NCBI GenBank assembly: GCA_023213395.1
Contig: CM041465.1
Coordinates: 90,713,741-90,777,740, forward strand
DNA: 64,000 nucleotides
Origin: Cycas panzhihuaensis
Lineage: Eukaryota; Cycadophyta
Direction of reading: 5' to 3'
In this document: piece after piece, positions 34,720 to 46,486 of the stretch
How the letters are laid out: each line of letters starts with the position of its first letter
Position numbering within the stretch: the stretch's first letter is position 1
Position numbers and translations under genes: made by a program
The notes under the pieces: generated by a model
What the model was told of the DNA's origin: nothing
The model's input: only the letters and a program-made list of their open reading frames with translations
Database searches by the model: none

Positions 34720-36260
34720 TAGAATTGGAGATGGAGGAAGTGTTGTTCTCTTTGTTTCTTACTAAACCACTTGGCATTACTAGGCAATTATCTTGCTATT
34801 CCAATCCTGAAAGATTCATGTAGCTTATGTCTTGTTTTGGTGGATTTTCTCTCCAAGATACAATCTTCTTTAAGAGGCTCCTCACTTTCAAAATACAAGT
34901 CATCAATTGAAGGTAAAGTGAACTGGTCTTACTTCTCATCTAGAATGGAGGGCTCAAAGAGTTTTAAATATTCAGCATTTACTACTGAATATATTTGTAT
35001 ATAAGGTGGAAGATCACGTTGGAAAGTATTGCCACCTACTTTTCTTAAAATCTTGAATGGTCCATACCTTATAGGTTTGAGTTTCTTACCTTCTCCTTTT
35101 AACCTCTTCTTGCTTAAGTATAACCATACTAAATCTCCTTTTTAAAAAGTACACTCTTACCTATACTTGTCATGTATTTCCTTGTACTTTTGTTGAGTCC
35201 TTAGAAGTTGATCATGTACTTCTTTATGGACTCTCTAGATCTTCTCCGAGTATCTTAAGGCCTTATCATGCTCCTCCTTCTCTTTGACAGATCCTTCCTT
35301 AGCTTGCATGGAAAACTCTAAGTCAAATGGACTTTGAGGCAAGTATCCCAAGCAAACTTCAAAAGGTGCTTTAGAGTATGATGTTTGCATTGCCCTATTA
35401 AATGCAAATTGTAGAAAATCCAATGATTCATCCCTAGTCTTTGGATGCTTGGAATTGTATCCCCTCAATAAATATACCAAAGTTCTATTCACTACTTCAG
35501 TTTATCCATCTATTTGAGGATGGAAACTTGTACTCCTCTTCAATTTGGTATCCATCATCTCCCATAGTGTCTTCCAAAATGATGAAAGGAATCGAGTGTC
35601 CTGATCTAAAATGATAGAAGAAGGCAAGCCAAAATTCTTCCATGCATGCTAAAAGAACAACTCAGTTGCTTATGTTCATGTGATTGTCTTATTACAAGGT
35701 ATTAAACATATCATTTTACTAAACCTATCTACAACAATAAGGAGATAGTCATGTCCCTTCCTAATCATAGGAAGTCCCCCTAAGAAATCAATGGAGGTAC
35801 TTTCCCAAGACATAGTGGGAATAGGAAGTGGTGTATACAATCCTAATTTTCTACAATAAGTCTTAGAAATATTACACATTACACATCTTTTTACATATTT
35901 TTTTACATCATTTTGCATTTTTGGCCATACAACATATCTTCTCAAGTTTTCTAAAGTTTTCTCTATACCAAATTAACTAGCTACTTTAGAGGTGTGGGCT
36001 TCTCTAAGCCACTTGATCTTGTCTCCTTTTGATGGAGCATAAAGCTACTCCCCTTTGAAAAGTAGACCATCCTTCCAAGCAAGATGGGAAGGTCTTCCTT
36101 TCGCTAAGTTCTCTAATTCTTCCTTCAAGGCTTCATCTTCATGATATAAGTCTTTGTACTCTTCATGATGTATTGGCTCCACCTGCAAACTCATAAGAGA
36201 ACTACAAACAAAAGCAGAAGAAGAAGTGGAACAAGGTGGTCTAGATAACATATCAGTAAT
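34720..36260 (-). pseudogene. Gypsy-3 integrase relic
   Basis: From high to low coordinates: LSRPP and a linker rich in Glu (36251-36045), then zinc-binding CxxC text in YVKRCVMCN and the core with SIDFLGG (first Asp) at 35945-35676. LDQDTRF holds the second Asp, and GxTEVVNRTL retains the catalytic Glu near 35495. An open piece at 35492-35235 continues with YNSKHPKTRDESLDFLQFAFN. The C-terminal part reads KPIRYGPFKILRK near 35050-35080. Stops at former Gln and Trp codons make it inactive, but the DDE residues are all visible. Confidence 0.85.
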
Positions 36261-37560
36261 TTTGTTAGTAGATCCCTTTTTGTACTTAATTACAATATTG
36301 AATTATTATAAATAAATCATCCACTTCATGTGTCTTGCCTATTCTAATTTACTTTAGGTTTGTAAAACTTGAAGAGGCTTATGATCGGTATGAACTACAA
36401 CCTCTTTTCTAAGTAAGTAAGACCTCCATTGCTTGCATGCTTGATGTAGTGTGAACATTTATCGATCATATATTAGGTAGTTTTTTACTTGAGGGGTGAA
36501 GACTTCTGAATAGTAAGCAATAGGCTTCCCATCTTGAATAAGGATAGCTCCCATCGCATTTCCACTTGCATCTGTTTTTACTTCAAAAGGCCTTTGCAAA
36601 TTTGGCATTACCAAAACTAGTGCTTTACAAATTTTCTTCTTTAAAAGAAGAAAAGCTTCTTCCTCCTTAGAACCCTAAGTAAACTTTTTACTAACTTTTG
36701 TTAATCCATGTAGAGGTGATGCAACCTCTGAGAAATGAAGAATAAACTTTCTCAAGTATTGACAAGCTCCTAAAAAACTTCTCACCTATGTGGTGTTTGT
36801 TGGCCTAGGCCATTTGAGGATGGCTTAAGTCTTGAGTGGATCAATGCTTAACTTTCCTCCTCCAACCACAAAACCTAAGAAGACCAAGTTCTCCTTGCCA
36901 AATTCACACTTCTTCATATTAAGCTTTAAATGATACTTAGCTATAGTCTTCAAAATTTCTTATATGTGTTGTAAATGTTCCTCCTATGTGTTGCTAAAAA
37001 TCAAAATGTCATCAATATAGATAACAATAAAATTATCCAAGTAAGGCCTTAACAGTTCATTCATTAGCATCATGAATGTTGCAGGAGCATTACATAATCT
37101 GAAAGGCATAACCATCCATTCAAAGAGTCCTTGCTTTGTTTTAAAGGTTGTGTTATGTATGTCCTCCTCTTGGACCCTAACTTGGTGATAACCACTTTTC
37201 AAATCCAACTTAGTAAAATAACAAGTATGCTGAATTTAATCAAGCAAATCATCTATGTGAGACAAAGGGTAGCGATTTTTAATTGTAATTTTATTATAAG
37301 CACGAAAGTCTATACATATTCTCCATCCTCCATCCTTCTTAGGCACCAAGACAATTGGTGACCCACAAGGTGAACATGAAGGTCTTATGACCCCTTAATC
37401 AAGCAACTCCTAAACTTGCCTCTTTATCTCATTATTCTCTATAATGGAGTGCCTATACAAAGCAACATTAGGCAATGGTGCATCTCCTACAAGAGTGATT
37501 TCATGCTCTATCTTTCTCTTTGGTGGTAGCCCATCAACATGTTAAAATAGAATGTCATAC
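36261..37560 (-). pseudogene. Gypsy-3 reverse transcriptase and RNase H relic
   Basis: RT runs from about 37500 and includes [31 protein letters not shown]. An open piece (37208-36984) holds [10 protein letters not shown] and the intact YIDDILIF (YIDD at 37008-37019). The thumb and connection keep the 145-bp segment (about 36768-36912) that Gypsy-6 lacks. RNase H lies at about 36680-36300. A few stops remain, so it is inactive. Confidence 0.87.
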
Positions 37561-38233
37561 CTTGTCTTTAACTCCTCAATTTATTGCATTTGTTTAGGTG
37601 ATATAAGAAGAGTGTGAGTAGAAGGACCTTCTTCATCTCTTGTCTCTTCTTTTCTCCTTACCATTAAGATGATGAATTTACCACATGCATTGATCATCCT
37701 TTTTGCTTGAGTGGCTGAAATTAATGTTATCTTATCTAAGTGCTTCTTTGTGGCCTTTATGATAAAGCCCTTGTTATCCTTAATCAACCGATACTTTCTC
37801 TCCCTTCAATAGAAGAGTGCATCTTGATCCCATAAGTAGGGACTCCTAAGCACAACATGGCATACATCTAATGGTACCACATCACATATCACTTCATCAA
37901 CAAAAATATTAGTGATAGAAATTTTGAGTATACATTGCTTTGATATTTGAATTTCTATATCTTTATGGATCCAACCAAGAGGATATGGGTGAGGGTGAGG
38001 AGTAGTTACCAACTGAAGGCTCTTTACCAAACTTTCTGAGATCAAATTCTTTTAGCTCCCAGATCTATAATGGCATTAATAATATTATTTCCTACTTGAA
38101 TCTTTAAGTGAAATAGTTCCTCCCTTATAGCATCATCTCCATAATTTGTAAGTAGGGTAACCTTCTCTTCTTCTCCTTCACTTTGAATCTCCACCTCAGA
38201 AAGTAGTGCTTTCCCTTTTATCTTCTTTCTTAA
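37561..38233 (-). pseudogene. Gypsy-3 protease region
   Basis: After a stop (TAA where Gypsy-6 has GAA) the gag frame continues to a protease box reading AIIDLGA near 38085-38060. The usual Asp-Ser-Gly is Asp-Leu-Gly, as in Gypsy-6. Open pieces at 38045-37806 and 37787-37581 carry HPHPYPLGWIHKD, VICDVVPLDVCHVVLRSPYLWDQDALFY and KITLISATQAKRMINACGKF, conserved with Gypsy-6. Confidence 0.8.
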
Positions 38234-39223
38234 TTACATATCCTTAATATGCTTTGGCTTTAGCTCTAGATGTAACTTCCAACACTTTGCTGCAATATGA
38301 CCACTAATATCACAATGCTCACAATAGTTAGAACTTTTAACAAAATTATTTCTTTTCTTCTTTCCTTCTTGCCTTTTAGATGAGTATAATTTAGGACTTT
38401 TTTCATACTTATTAGAAGTAAAAGTATAATCTTTAGATATGAATGTAGGTTTCTTACTTTTACTTTCTATTTCAATAGCCATTTTACTTGCTTCTCTAAT
38501 GGATTGAACCTTTAAAAGTCTTAGTTCCTTCCTTATGTATTTATGTAATCCTTCAATGAATTTCATAAGAGTGCTATATTCATCCATATTAATACCAAGT
38601 AGCATGTCATGCCTAAAAAATAAAGAAGTATAGTCTTGGACATATACACCTCTCCCTTGGCGTAAATATCGATAAGTGACCCATTGGTCTTCCTCATGAC
38701 CTATGGGGTAGTATTGCTTCTTTATTACTTTCTTAAAATCCATCCATGAAAAAGAAGATACATCATGAGTCTTCAAATATGCATTCCACCATATCAATGC
38801 ATGTTTACACAACTTGAGCCTAGCAAATGAAAGCTTTTGAGCATTACTATAAGCATAAATTATGAAGTAGGTTTCAAGTTGATCCAACCAATGATCTAAC
38901 TTTTCAGCATTTACGTCTCCATCATAAGTTATAATATCCAACTTTGCCTCCACCTTGAAGGGTTGATGAGATGAAGTACCCTTGCTTTCTTCAAATGAGT
39001 GCTTTAAGGTCTCTTCCTCTTCCTCTTCATGGTTGTGGTCATATATAGATCCTCCTTTAACTTCCTTCTCTTTGCCTTTACCCTTGAACAGAGGTAGAAT
39101 TTGGGTCATCATTTGCATTAAGACTTCTATGTTTTTCTCAAGCTTCTCAAATCTAATTTCTCCATCTTCTTTTTTAACCATGGTGCTTGGATTCTTTCTT
39201 TGTCTTCTTGGTGATTGCAACAC
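38234..39223 (-). CDS. gag: Gypsy-3 Gag polyprotein, intact 329-codon frame
   Basis: This is the longest undamaged retroelement gag in the window. Gag forms the particle that packages element RNA. Residues 10-60 are basic and charged with a probable coiled coil (EKLEKNIEVLMQMMTQILPL). Residues 70-90 are Glu-rich. A gag core starts near residue 95 with AKLDIITYDGDVNAEKLDHW and runs to about 230. The knuckle CEHCDISGHIAAKC occupies residues 301-314 (CX2CX4HX4C, complete). The ATG chosen lies just after the position of the longer start seen in Gypsy-6. A TAA then separates it from protease. Confidence 0.85.
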   Translation of the reverse strand: MLQSPRRQRKNPSTMVKKEDGEIRFEKLEKNIEVLMQMMTQILPLFKGKGKEKEVKGGSIYDHNHEEEEEETLKHSFEESKGTSSHQPFKVEAKLDIITYDGDVNAEKLDHWLDQLETYFIIYAYSNAQKLSFARLKLCKHALIWWNAYLKTHDVSSFSWMDFKKVIKKQYYPIGHEEDQWVTYRYLRQGRGVYVQDYTSLFFRHDMLLGINMDEYSTLMKFIEGLHKYIRKELRLLKVQSIREASKMAIEIESKSKKPTFISKDYTFTSNKYEKSPKLYSSKRQEGKKKRNNFVKSSNYCEHCDISGHIAAKCWKLHLELKPKHIKDM

Positions 39224-39297
39224 AAGAAAAACTTCACCTTTCTCTTAGTATCCTTTCCTTGTCTATACAATTCAAGTCCCTACAACAAATATCATAT

Positions 39298-39309
39298 GCT
39301 TTGATACCA
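39298..39309 (-). other. Primer-binding site of Gypsy-3
   Basis: The minus strand reads TGGTATCAAAGC, one base off the Met-tRNA complement, six bases inside the LTR at 39316. Gypsy-6 has the perfect TGGTATCAGAGC at the matching place. Confidence 0.88.
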
Positions 39310-39315
39310 AAAATA

Positions 39316-40190
39316 TGATCCCAAAGTAAAGCTTAATTGGTGAAGAAAATCAATTCTCAACCTCTCTCCTTGAGATCCTTGGAGTTAGTGTAAAAATCCC
39401 AATAACATCAAAACAAGAATGAGCCCATAAAAGGAAATTATATACCAAATCATTTATACTTGCCATTGCTCCAAAAGTAAGAAGAGTAATACTTTTATTA
39501 AACTATAAAAATCTCTATTTAATGGTGGAGAAAATAACTAGCAAAAGAATGGTCAAGTTATAAGGAATAGATGATACAATTATACTATAAGGGGGGCTCC
39601 AACCCTCCAAATGTTTCCCCAAGGATGCTTCCCAAGTCAAGTGCCTTTCACATCCAAGAACCAAGTCTCCAACCACATAAATGAGCTCAATAAGGCTCAA
39701 TTTATAGAAAGAAACCTAAATTGCATGTTTAACAAGTGGCAATCATGCAATTATAACCATGAACAACTAGAATGCATGTTGTCCTAGTAGCCTTCATGCA
39801 ATTCTAAAATGTTATAGCTTTTATCTAGTCTTAACGAACTCCAATTTAGCTCAAATTTGGTATACATATAGGAACATATGTCCCATTCACTTATTCAAAA
39901 TTTTAACTCATTTGGATATAATTTGGCTATATTTTAATTGATTTAATAATAGTATGTATTTACTATTTTTCTGTTGACTATGAGATTAATTTTCTGCAAA
40001 ACAAGGCTTGAAATCTAATCAAATGATATTTTCTGAACCCCACCTTTTTCACACATGTATTGGGATGTGTCTTCTTCCTTTCCATAAAATTCCATATAAG
40101 TTTGATACCATTTGGCCCTATCTCTTTCAGCTATGCCAATGTCTAGCATTTTCTGCATCTTATAGACATATGGTAGATCCTCCTAGATCA
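39316..40190 (-). repeat. 5' LTR of Gypsy-3 (875 bp)
   Basis: TGATCCCAAAG...CTAGATCA. It aligns with 33807-34678. TATA box TATAAAT on the minus strand at 39700-39706. Confidence 0.95.
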
Positions 40191-40195
40191 CCAAG
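40191..40195 (+). repeat. Target site duplication CCAAG, right copy
   Basis: Matches 33802-33806. Reading across the join gives the Copia RNase H text VDYQ-GLSISVREVVW in one frame, which confirms the insertion point. Confidence 0.95.
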
Positions 40196-40590
40196 GATTG
40201 AGTATTAGTGTAAGGGAAGTTGTATGGTTATAGGGACTTTTAAAGACTATTAAAATACCTTATAACATACCTATTATACACATTAATAATCAGAGTACTA
40301 TTTAACTTTTAAATAATCCATAATTTTATGCATGTATGAAGCACATCGAAATTCAATGCTATTATATTCATGAATATATCAGATTAGGGAAGTTACAAGT
40401 TGAGTTTTATCTAAGTGAAGAATAACTTATAGATGTATTTACTAAATCTCTTACTGAAGATCACTTCATCAAGATTCATGCAAATTTGGGACTTAGTGAA
40501 GTTATCCTTGTAGAGAGGTCTATCAATAAAGATAAAGAGAAAGGCTAGCCCAACCCCTAGGAAGACTTCAAGAACCTATATTTATATTAA
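40196..40590 (+). pseudogene. Copia-3 RNase H, C-terminal part after Gypsy-3
   Basis: The text continues GLSISVREVVWL, then a stop where Arg or Gln would be, GLLKTI, HINNQSTI and VFTKSLTEDHFIKIHANLGL, the standard end of Copia RNase H. AAGGGGGC at about 40589-40596 is the polypurine tract, about 10 bases before the LTR. Confidence 0.88.
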
Positions 40591-40605
40591 GGGGGCATAT
40601 TAATT

Positions 40606-40905
40606 TGATATTATATCACTTACTTGACTAATGTTAATGTGATAAAATATTATGTGAATATTATGATGTATTAATGTATTATTATATGAGTTGATGGATG
40701 TAATATCAATGTATTATTTGAGGTACTTATGGATCTACTTAAAGGACTCCAAAGTCCATTGTACCTTATATTATACTATATTAATGTAATCCTTCTTATG
40801 TGATGGATTTTTACTCTAATGTTTCCTATGTATATTCTATTGTGTGTTTGTTCATTTTGTGCTTATTATATATATAAATGATCTATTTGCCTCTGATTTT
40901 TAACA
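40606..40905 (+). repeat. 3' LTR of Copia-3 (300 bp)
   Basis: Starts TGATATTATATCAC and ends TTTAACA. It aligns with 25609-25908. Confidence 0.9.
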
Positions 40906-41229
40906 TTCAAGAATACCTAAAAGTTGTCTTACTTTCTTCTTTTCTCATATAAATATAATCAATATATTAAAAGTCATAACCACTCAAGTTAGTTATATCC
41001 TTTTATAATTAATCTTTTATTAAGATGATTAACTTTGCTTTATTATACTTTGTCATATTGGAATGGAATTTGGCACATGATAATTCTCTTCCCCTTGATT
41101 GCATTTATTCTCAGCAATTTCTTTTACTAAAAGAAATAAGGTTAATAAATAATTTTAGATATTATTTTTTTAGGAAATTTTTCTTTTTATAAGTTGCATT
41201 ATTTTCATCATAAGATATCTATTTAATTT
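40906..41229. other. AT-rich stretch without gene
   Basis: Between the Copia-3 LTR and the first recognisable chromovirus text. It may be the 3' UTR or LTR of Gypsy-4, but no pair was found to prove it. Confidence 0.5.
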
Positions 41230-43071
41230 TAATTTTAAAATTTATTGTATTAGTACGTATTCTAATTCTTTTATCAAAAATTCTTTCACACTTTACAAAA
41301 AAATCACATCTACATTATATGGTTATTTCATTCTATTTAATTAGGTGGATATTGTAAGGTGCATATTTTTTTAATAAACTCATAGAAAATATTCTATGAA
41401 ATTGTAATTAGGACAATAAAGCAAGTTCATAAGCTAAATTTCCTATACGTTAAAGCATCTCAAAGAACCATAATATTATAGGGGCTAGTTTAATATATTT
41501 ATCTAATTTTAAGGAGCTTCTTTTAGGTTTGACTGAAAGAAAGACTTTATCTCCTACTTAAAATTCTCTAATTAAATGTTTTAAATCAATGTATTTCTTA
41601 TATCAATTAGACTATTTTCAAGTTATTTTTATCTTTATAAATTATTTTTTTCTATTTCTGGCAAATCCTTATTAATGTACCATTATTGATATATCAGGTC
41701 AGTTTAAGAAAGAAGTGTGTTACAATTCCTTCTATATATAACCTTAAAAGGCATCATTTTAGTAGAAGAATAGAAGTTTTGATTATATACAAATTTTATT
41801 AAATATAAATAGTCTTCCCAATAGGAAGGGGTTTCGGTAGTATACATTCTAAACATATCTTATATAATGCAATTTTCTCATTTGGTTTGACCATTAGTCT
41901 TGAGATGGTAACTTATACACATCTTGAGGGTGGTTTCTATTTCTTGAAAGAAAGTTTTCTAAATGCTAAAAATAAGTCTAGGATCTCTATATCCCATGTA
42001 ACCAAAAAAGTTTTTGAGAAAAAATATGTATTATATCCTTTTAAGTGGATTTAATTTAGTAGACATAAAATGAGTCATTTTGATTAGTCTATCTACTACA
42101 ACTAAAATGGTATCATGTATTTTCAAGTTTTGGGGCAATCCTATAATAAAGTCCATTCTCACATATTTCCATTTCCATTTAAGGATATTCAATGGTTGTA
42201 ACAAACTAGGAGCCTTCTATTATTCTTCTTTAACTTTCTAACAGAGAAGGTATTTTTGAACATATAGTCAAATGTTAGGTTTCATTTTAGGCCAAAAGAA
42301 TCTTTTCCTAATAATGGAGTATGTTTTGTGAAATTTAGGATGTTTGGTTATTTATATATCATGGGTGTCTTTTAAAATCTTATTTTTTATTTCAAAAATG
42401 TTAAGTATATATTCTTCCTTTGTAATAAAGTAGATCACCTTCTAAAAAAACACAAATTTTTACTCATTCCTTGTAAAGAATGAGGGGTTGGGGATGACAT
42501 AATTAGGTGAGAATTAGTTTAAAGTATTTATCATTAATGGGGTCTCTTTAATAGAGGCATTTAAAATATTTATTACTAAAGATACAATATTATGGTAAAT
42601 TCTTTTCTGACTAAGGCCATCCACCACCTTATTTTCTTATTTAGGCATATATTGAATGTCAAAGTTATACTCTACAATTAATTTCATCCAACATCTTTGT
42701 TGTAAGTTTAAATGGGATTGATCAAATATATATTATAGGCTATGATGGCCTATTTTAAGAGTAAATTTAAAACCTAATTGATAATGTCTTTAAGTTTTTA
42801 AAGTATGCATTATACTCAATAATTATAAATCATGGGTGGGATAATTTTTCTCTACTCCCTATAATTCCCTAGATTCGTAATGAATAACCTTACTGACTTA
42901 CATTAAGACTCCACATAATCCATCCCCGCTAGCATTTGTGATCATTATATAGGATTTAGTAAGATAAAGGATATCCAACATAAGGGTTATTACCAAATAA
43001 TCTTTTAGTTTTATTTTAACTAACTATAACTTTTTTTGACATCAACGAGGTCTTATATCTTGTGTATTTAT
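41230..43071 (-). pseudogene. Gypsy-4, chromovirus RNase H and integrase fragment
   Basis: The minus strand reads ITNASGDGLCGVLM and EKNYPTHDL...T.RHYQLG at about 42960-42750 (RNase H, Tekay/Del style), QRCWMKLI and DFIIGLPQNLKIHDTILVVVDRLIKMTHF near 42180-42060 (integrase core), and DKVFLSVKPKRSSLKL near 41545. The region near 41350-41270 resembles the HVSLLKKY text that precedes a chromodomain. RT is absent: coding text stops near 43060, next to a TGTTAGGG sequence at 43072 taken as the Gypsy-5 LTR start. Many stops are present. Confidence 0.82.
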
Positions 43072-46000
43072 TGTTAGGGTTTGATTGTTTGATTATATGA
43101 TAGTTTAGCAGCTAGTTGATGTCCTGATTAAATGAATTTATACTAATTATATATGTGCTTGACTTATACTATCAATGATGTAAAGATCAGAAAAGTGTCT
43201 ATCAATTTTAGCTTACTCCAACCTCTTTCAATACTTTAATTCATTTTTATTGTGCACCATTTATCAATTTGATGTATTATTTTTCTCTTCAAAAGTCATC
43301 ATTATACCTCAATTAGCTCTCTATTACTTCAACACATCATACTATGATAAATGTTCTCTTACCATTTGTTACCTTTTTAAGATGAAAATCACTTTTTTGG
43401 CCATCCTTTCACTCGTTGTATTTTTAAGTGAAGGTCGCTTTTTTTAGTGTTACCAAAAAATAGGATCTTCTTCATAGAATATGGCCTTCATATAACTAAA
43501 AATGTGAGCTCCTTTTTTTGTCATATTTTTAGTCTATTTTTTGTCGCGATTTTTATTTGTTAATCATGGTTTTCATTAGTTGATCGTGACTTTCATTGTT
43601 GGTCACATTTTTTACTTTTTAAGCAACAAAATAATAATAACAATAAATCATTTTTTTCTGTCATACAGGCATTAGATTACAAGAACCATAGCTCTATCTC
43701 CTCATTATTTTGGCCCTCCTCCCTCTATATTTTCTTTATAAAATTTTATCATTTTCTTATGGGAAGAGAGGAGATCATTTCATGCAATGAAGTACTACCA
43801 ATTTTCTCACTTACATGTGTGACTCTCACTTGGATCATTTAGAGGCATGTTTAAAGTTGAACTTGAAATATTTGATAAAGCAAATAAAGTCTTGAAAGCT
43901 AAATCAATTTCTCTTCATTATCCCTTTCTCTCTAAGATCCTTTTCTCCTTCACATTCTTCCTCCATTTTCAAGTTCTATCTTCCTTCCATCTTCATCTTA
44001 CTCCTCTTATCACTTTTAACCAATTTGAAGGCCTAATTTGGGACACTTAGAGAATTAAAGATATTGATCTTAGGTAAAACCTATCTTCTTCATGAAGTAG
44101 GTGGTTTTTTTTTGGTAAGTTAGTTTATTGGCAAAGTTTTTTTTAATTTTTTCGTTATTTTTTAAAAAAATAGAAAAATTAAATAAATTGGAATAAGACT
44201 TTTGTTGATTTTTTATGAAAGTTTTACTTGCTTGCATGAATTCCTTTATTAGTCTATAGCTTCCTATTGTATGAAATTTTATTTCAAAAAATCAAGGGAG
44301 ATCTTAAGTTTATTAGCTTTTATTCCTAACCTTGTAAAGAGCTCTGCATACTTGGCATTTGTGCTAAGAGCCTACTAGGGAGGTGAGTGGCTAAGCATAA
44401 GGGAATAATCTTTGGTGATTGTAATCCTCTTTCTATAGGATTTTAAACCCTCCTCTTACTCATTATCTCTTTGATCTTTCATAACCCTTTAGATATAACT
44501 TCAGTGATTTGTAGGGTTTTGAGAAGGTTTGTTGGTTGTAAAGAGATTGTTTTTTTAGTATAATCATGCCTTTCTATTATAGGCTCCTAGCAAAAGAGGC
44601 CAAGAGGTCGTTCTTTTGATATAATCATGCCTTTATTTAGCTCCTAACATCTATTATAGCTAATACAACCACTCCTCTTATATTAAAGCCTTATTTTGGA
44701 GGCAAAGATATCATTTAAAGATAATAACAACCCTCTATTATTAGGTTACTTCCCTTTTCTATTTGGTACTCTTTCTTTGTTTTGTCTATTTAAGAAATCT
44801 TTAAAAAGAAAAATAAAAAGAAGAGACAAATAGGAATTTCATCCATTAAGGAGACCTTTTACACTTATAAAATGATTGAAATGAAATGTTTACTTGAGTG
44901 AACTATCTTTTCTTTTAATTCTTAAAAAAAAAAAAAAGAAAGAAAGAGCAATTAGGATAAACATAAGTGCACTAAAAGAACTCTTACTCTTCCTTTTCTC
45001 TTTAGGTATGTTAGATATCTTTAGTTCATTTTCTTTTAAATTTAAAAAATAAAAGAAAGAAACCAAATATATATATATAGAAGTGCATTTGCATTGATTA
45101 GTATTGTATTATCATAGAATAGCTTTCTTTCAGGTGATTGTTTATGTTGTTTCTTTTCTTTGTTAGTTTATCTATTTGTATTAAAAAGAAAATTAGCATA
45201 TTAGTTATGCATTTAGGATTACCTATTACTTATATATTGGGTGGTGCCCTATGCTAGGGCTCGTTCCTCTGAATAGGACCTAATTAATTGGTTGGGACTT
45301 GATATCCCTGATATATCAAACTTATCCTTTTCTTAGGGATAAATACTTCTTACTATGAATGGTCATTAGTTAGACCGGGACCTAATACCCCAATGTGAAA
45401 ACCTCCCTTCCTTTGGGATTATTTTCTTCTAGTTGTATTTTGAACATGAAATGCGTTGGCTTTCCATCATACTTTCGGTTGAGAGCGATTTCTTCTTTAT
45501 CTTCCTTCATCACTAAGTGCAATAACTCCTAGAATTAGATGTATGTATCCTCAGGCTATCCATCCTCATGGGTAGATCATCATTAGGTGAGAGAGTCCCC
45601 AATGGATGACCCTCGATAGGGTTATTAATCTAGGGTATGTAATCTCCTAGGTCCTCATACTCATCACTCCTCTTATATTCTTTATATTAATTTAAGGTAG
45701 ACTTTTAACACTTTGCATGGGTAGTGGTCAAGGTTAAGACTTTTCCCTTCTAGAAAGACTTTGGGAAGGGTAGATAAATAGGAAGCCTTAGGCCATTCAT
45801 TTAAAGGCAAGGTTCCCTCAATGATCCTCTTATTTGTTAGGAGGTTGTTTTCTCTTTTTCCTAATAAAAATAGGACCTTGTTTATTTAATTATTTTGATT
45901 GACTTGTAATTTCCTTGTTTAGATTAGGTGTGTTATTTTTTTTTACTTTCTTTGATTTGTTGTTTTAACATAAAAATTGTCAAACAATAATAGAACTTCA

Positions 46001-46486
46001 ACACTTGCACCTATTCATCTAAAACACCCTTAGAGAATAATCCCTTCTTATTAATAGAAGGGTTTAGGGTTCCCCTTCAATTACTTCACCTAGGATCTCA
46101 CCCTTTTATACTCACCTTGCATGATTAATCTTAAATCCTCTTAGGTGGCATAACCTAAGTTCCCGAAACCATTCTAGCAACCATGTTTGGGAGTTACCAA
46201 AACTTACTAGTTACTCTTTGCCTTTACTAGTCCATAAAGTCATTCATTGGATTTCCTTTTCCTTAATTCATTTTATTATATCTTCCACTTTAAAGGAGCC
46301 TTTCCATTTTTCCTTTTCCCCTTTTTCTTTTATTTACATTTACATGTTTTATCTATATTCCTTATGGATCCCTTTTACACCTATCCTAGGTGATCTAGGT
46401 GACTCCTTAGCCTTCCCCCTAAAGACCCATCATCATCTTCTCTTCCTCCAAACCTCCCATTTTATAAAGGTTATTAGACTTTGATC
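43072..46486 (+). repeat. Putative long LTR and leader of Gypsy-5
   Basis: 3.4 kb of non-coding text between the inferred TGTTAGGG start and gag. It has a TATA-like CTTTATAAAATTTT near 43735, followed by CT-rich text. No partner LTR is in the window, so the LTR end and primer site cannot be fixed. Tat-lineage elements commonly have long LTRs and leaders. Small ORFs (43250, 43847, 46218) show no family. Confidence 0.4.

Larger units (their letters stand above)
33807..40190 (-). mobile_element. Gypsy-3, complete Ty3/Gypsy element inside Copia-3
   Basis: It has LTRs of 872 and 875 bp, a Met primer site, an open gag, protease, RT, RNase H, integrase and a purine tract, all on the minus strand, and a perfect CCAAG duplication. 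RT before integrase is the Gypsy order. It is the least decayed element here; the LTRs differ by about 4% over the first 370 bp compared by hand. It is the same family as Gypsy-6 and a relative of Gypsy-1. No chromodomain was recognised. Confidence 0.95.
25609..40905 (+). mobile_element. Copia-3, Ty1/Copia element carrying two insertions
   Basis: Two 300-bp LTRs bound it. The order is primer site, leader, gag, knuckle, protease, integrase, RT, RNase H. Removing Gypsy-3 with one target duplication and the 29575-32221 segment leaves about 6.3 kb of Copia. The flanks read TAAAG on the left and TTCAA on the right, so its own target duplication is not evident. All domains carry stops. Confidence 0.9.

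Noticed and set aside
34700-35100. Chromodomain at the integrase end of Gypsy-3 and Gypsy-6
   Set aside because: The C-terminal text reads VVN.EYLKLFEP and then a charged tail; no aromatic chromodomain residues could be placed.
46218-46484. 88-codon ORF before Gypsy-5 gag
   Set aside because: Phe/Leu-rich product of pyrimidine-rich leader DNA; no family resemblance.
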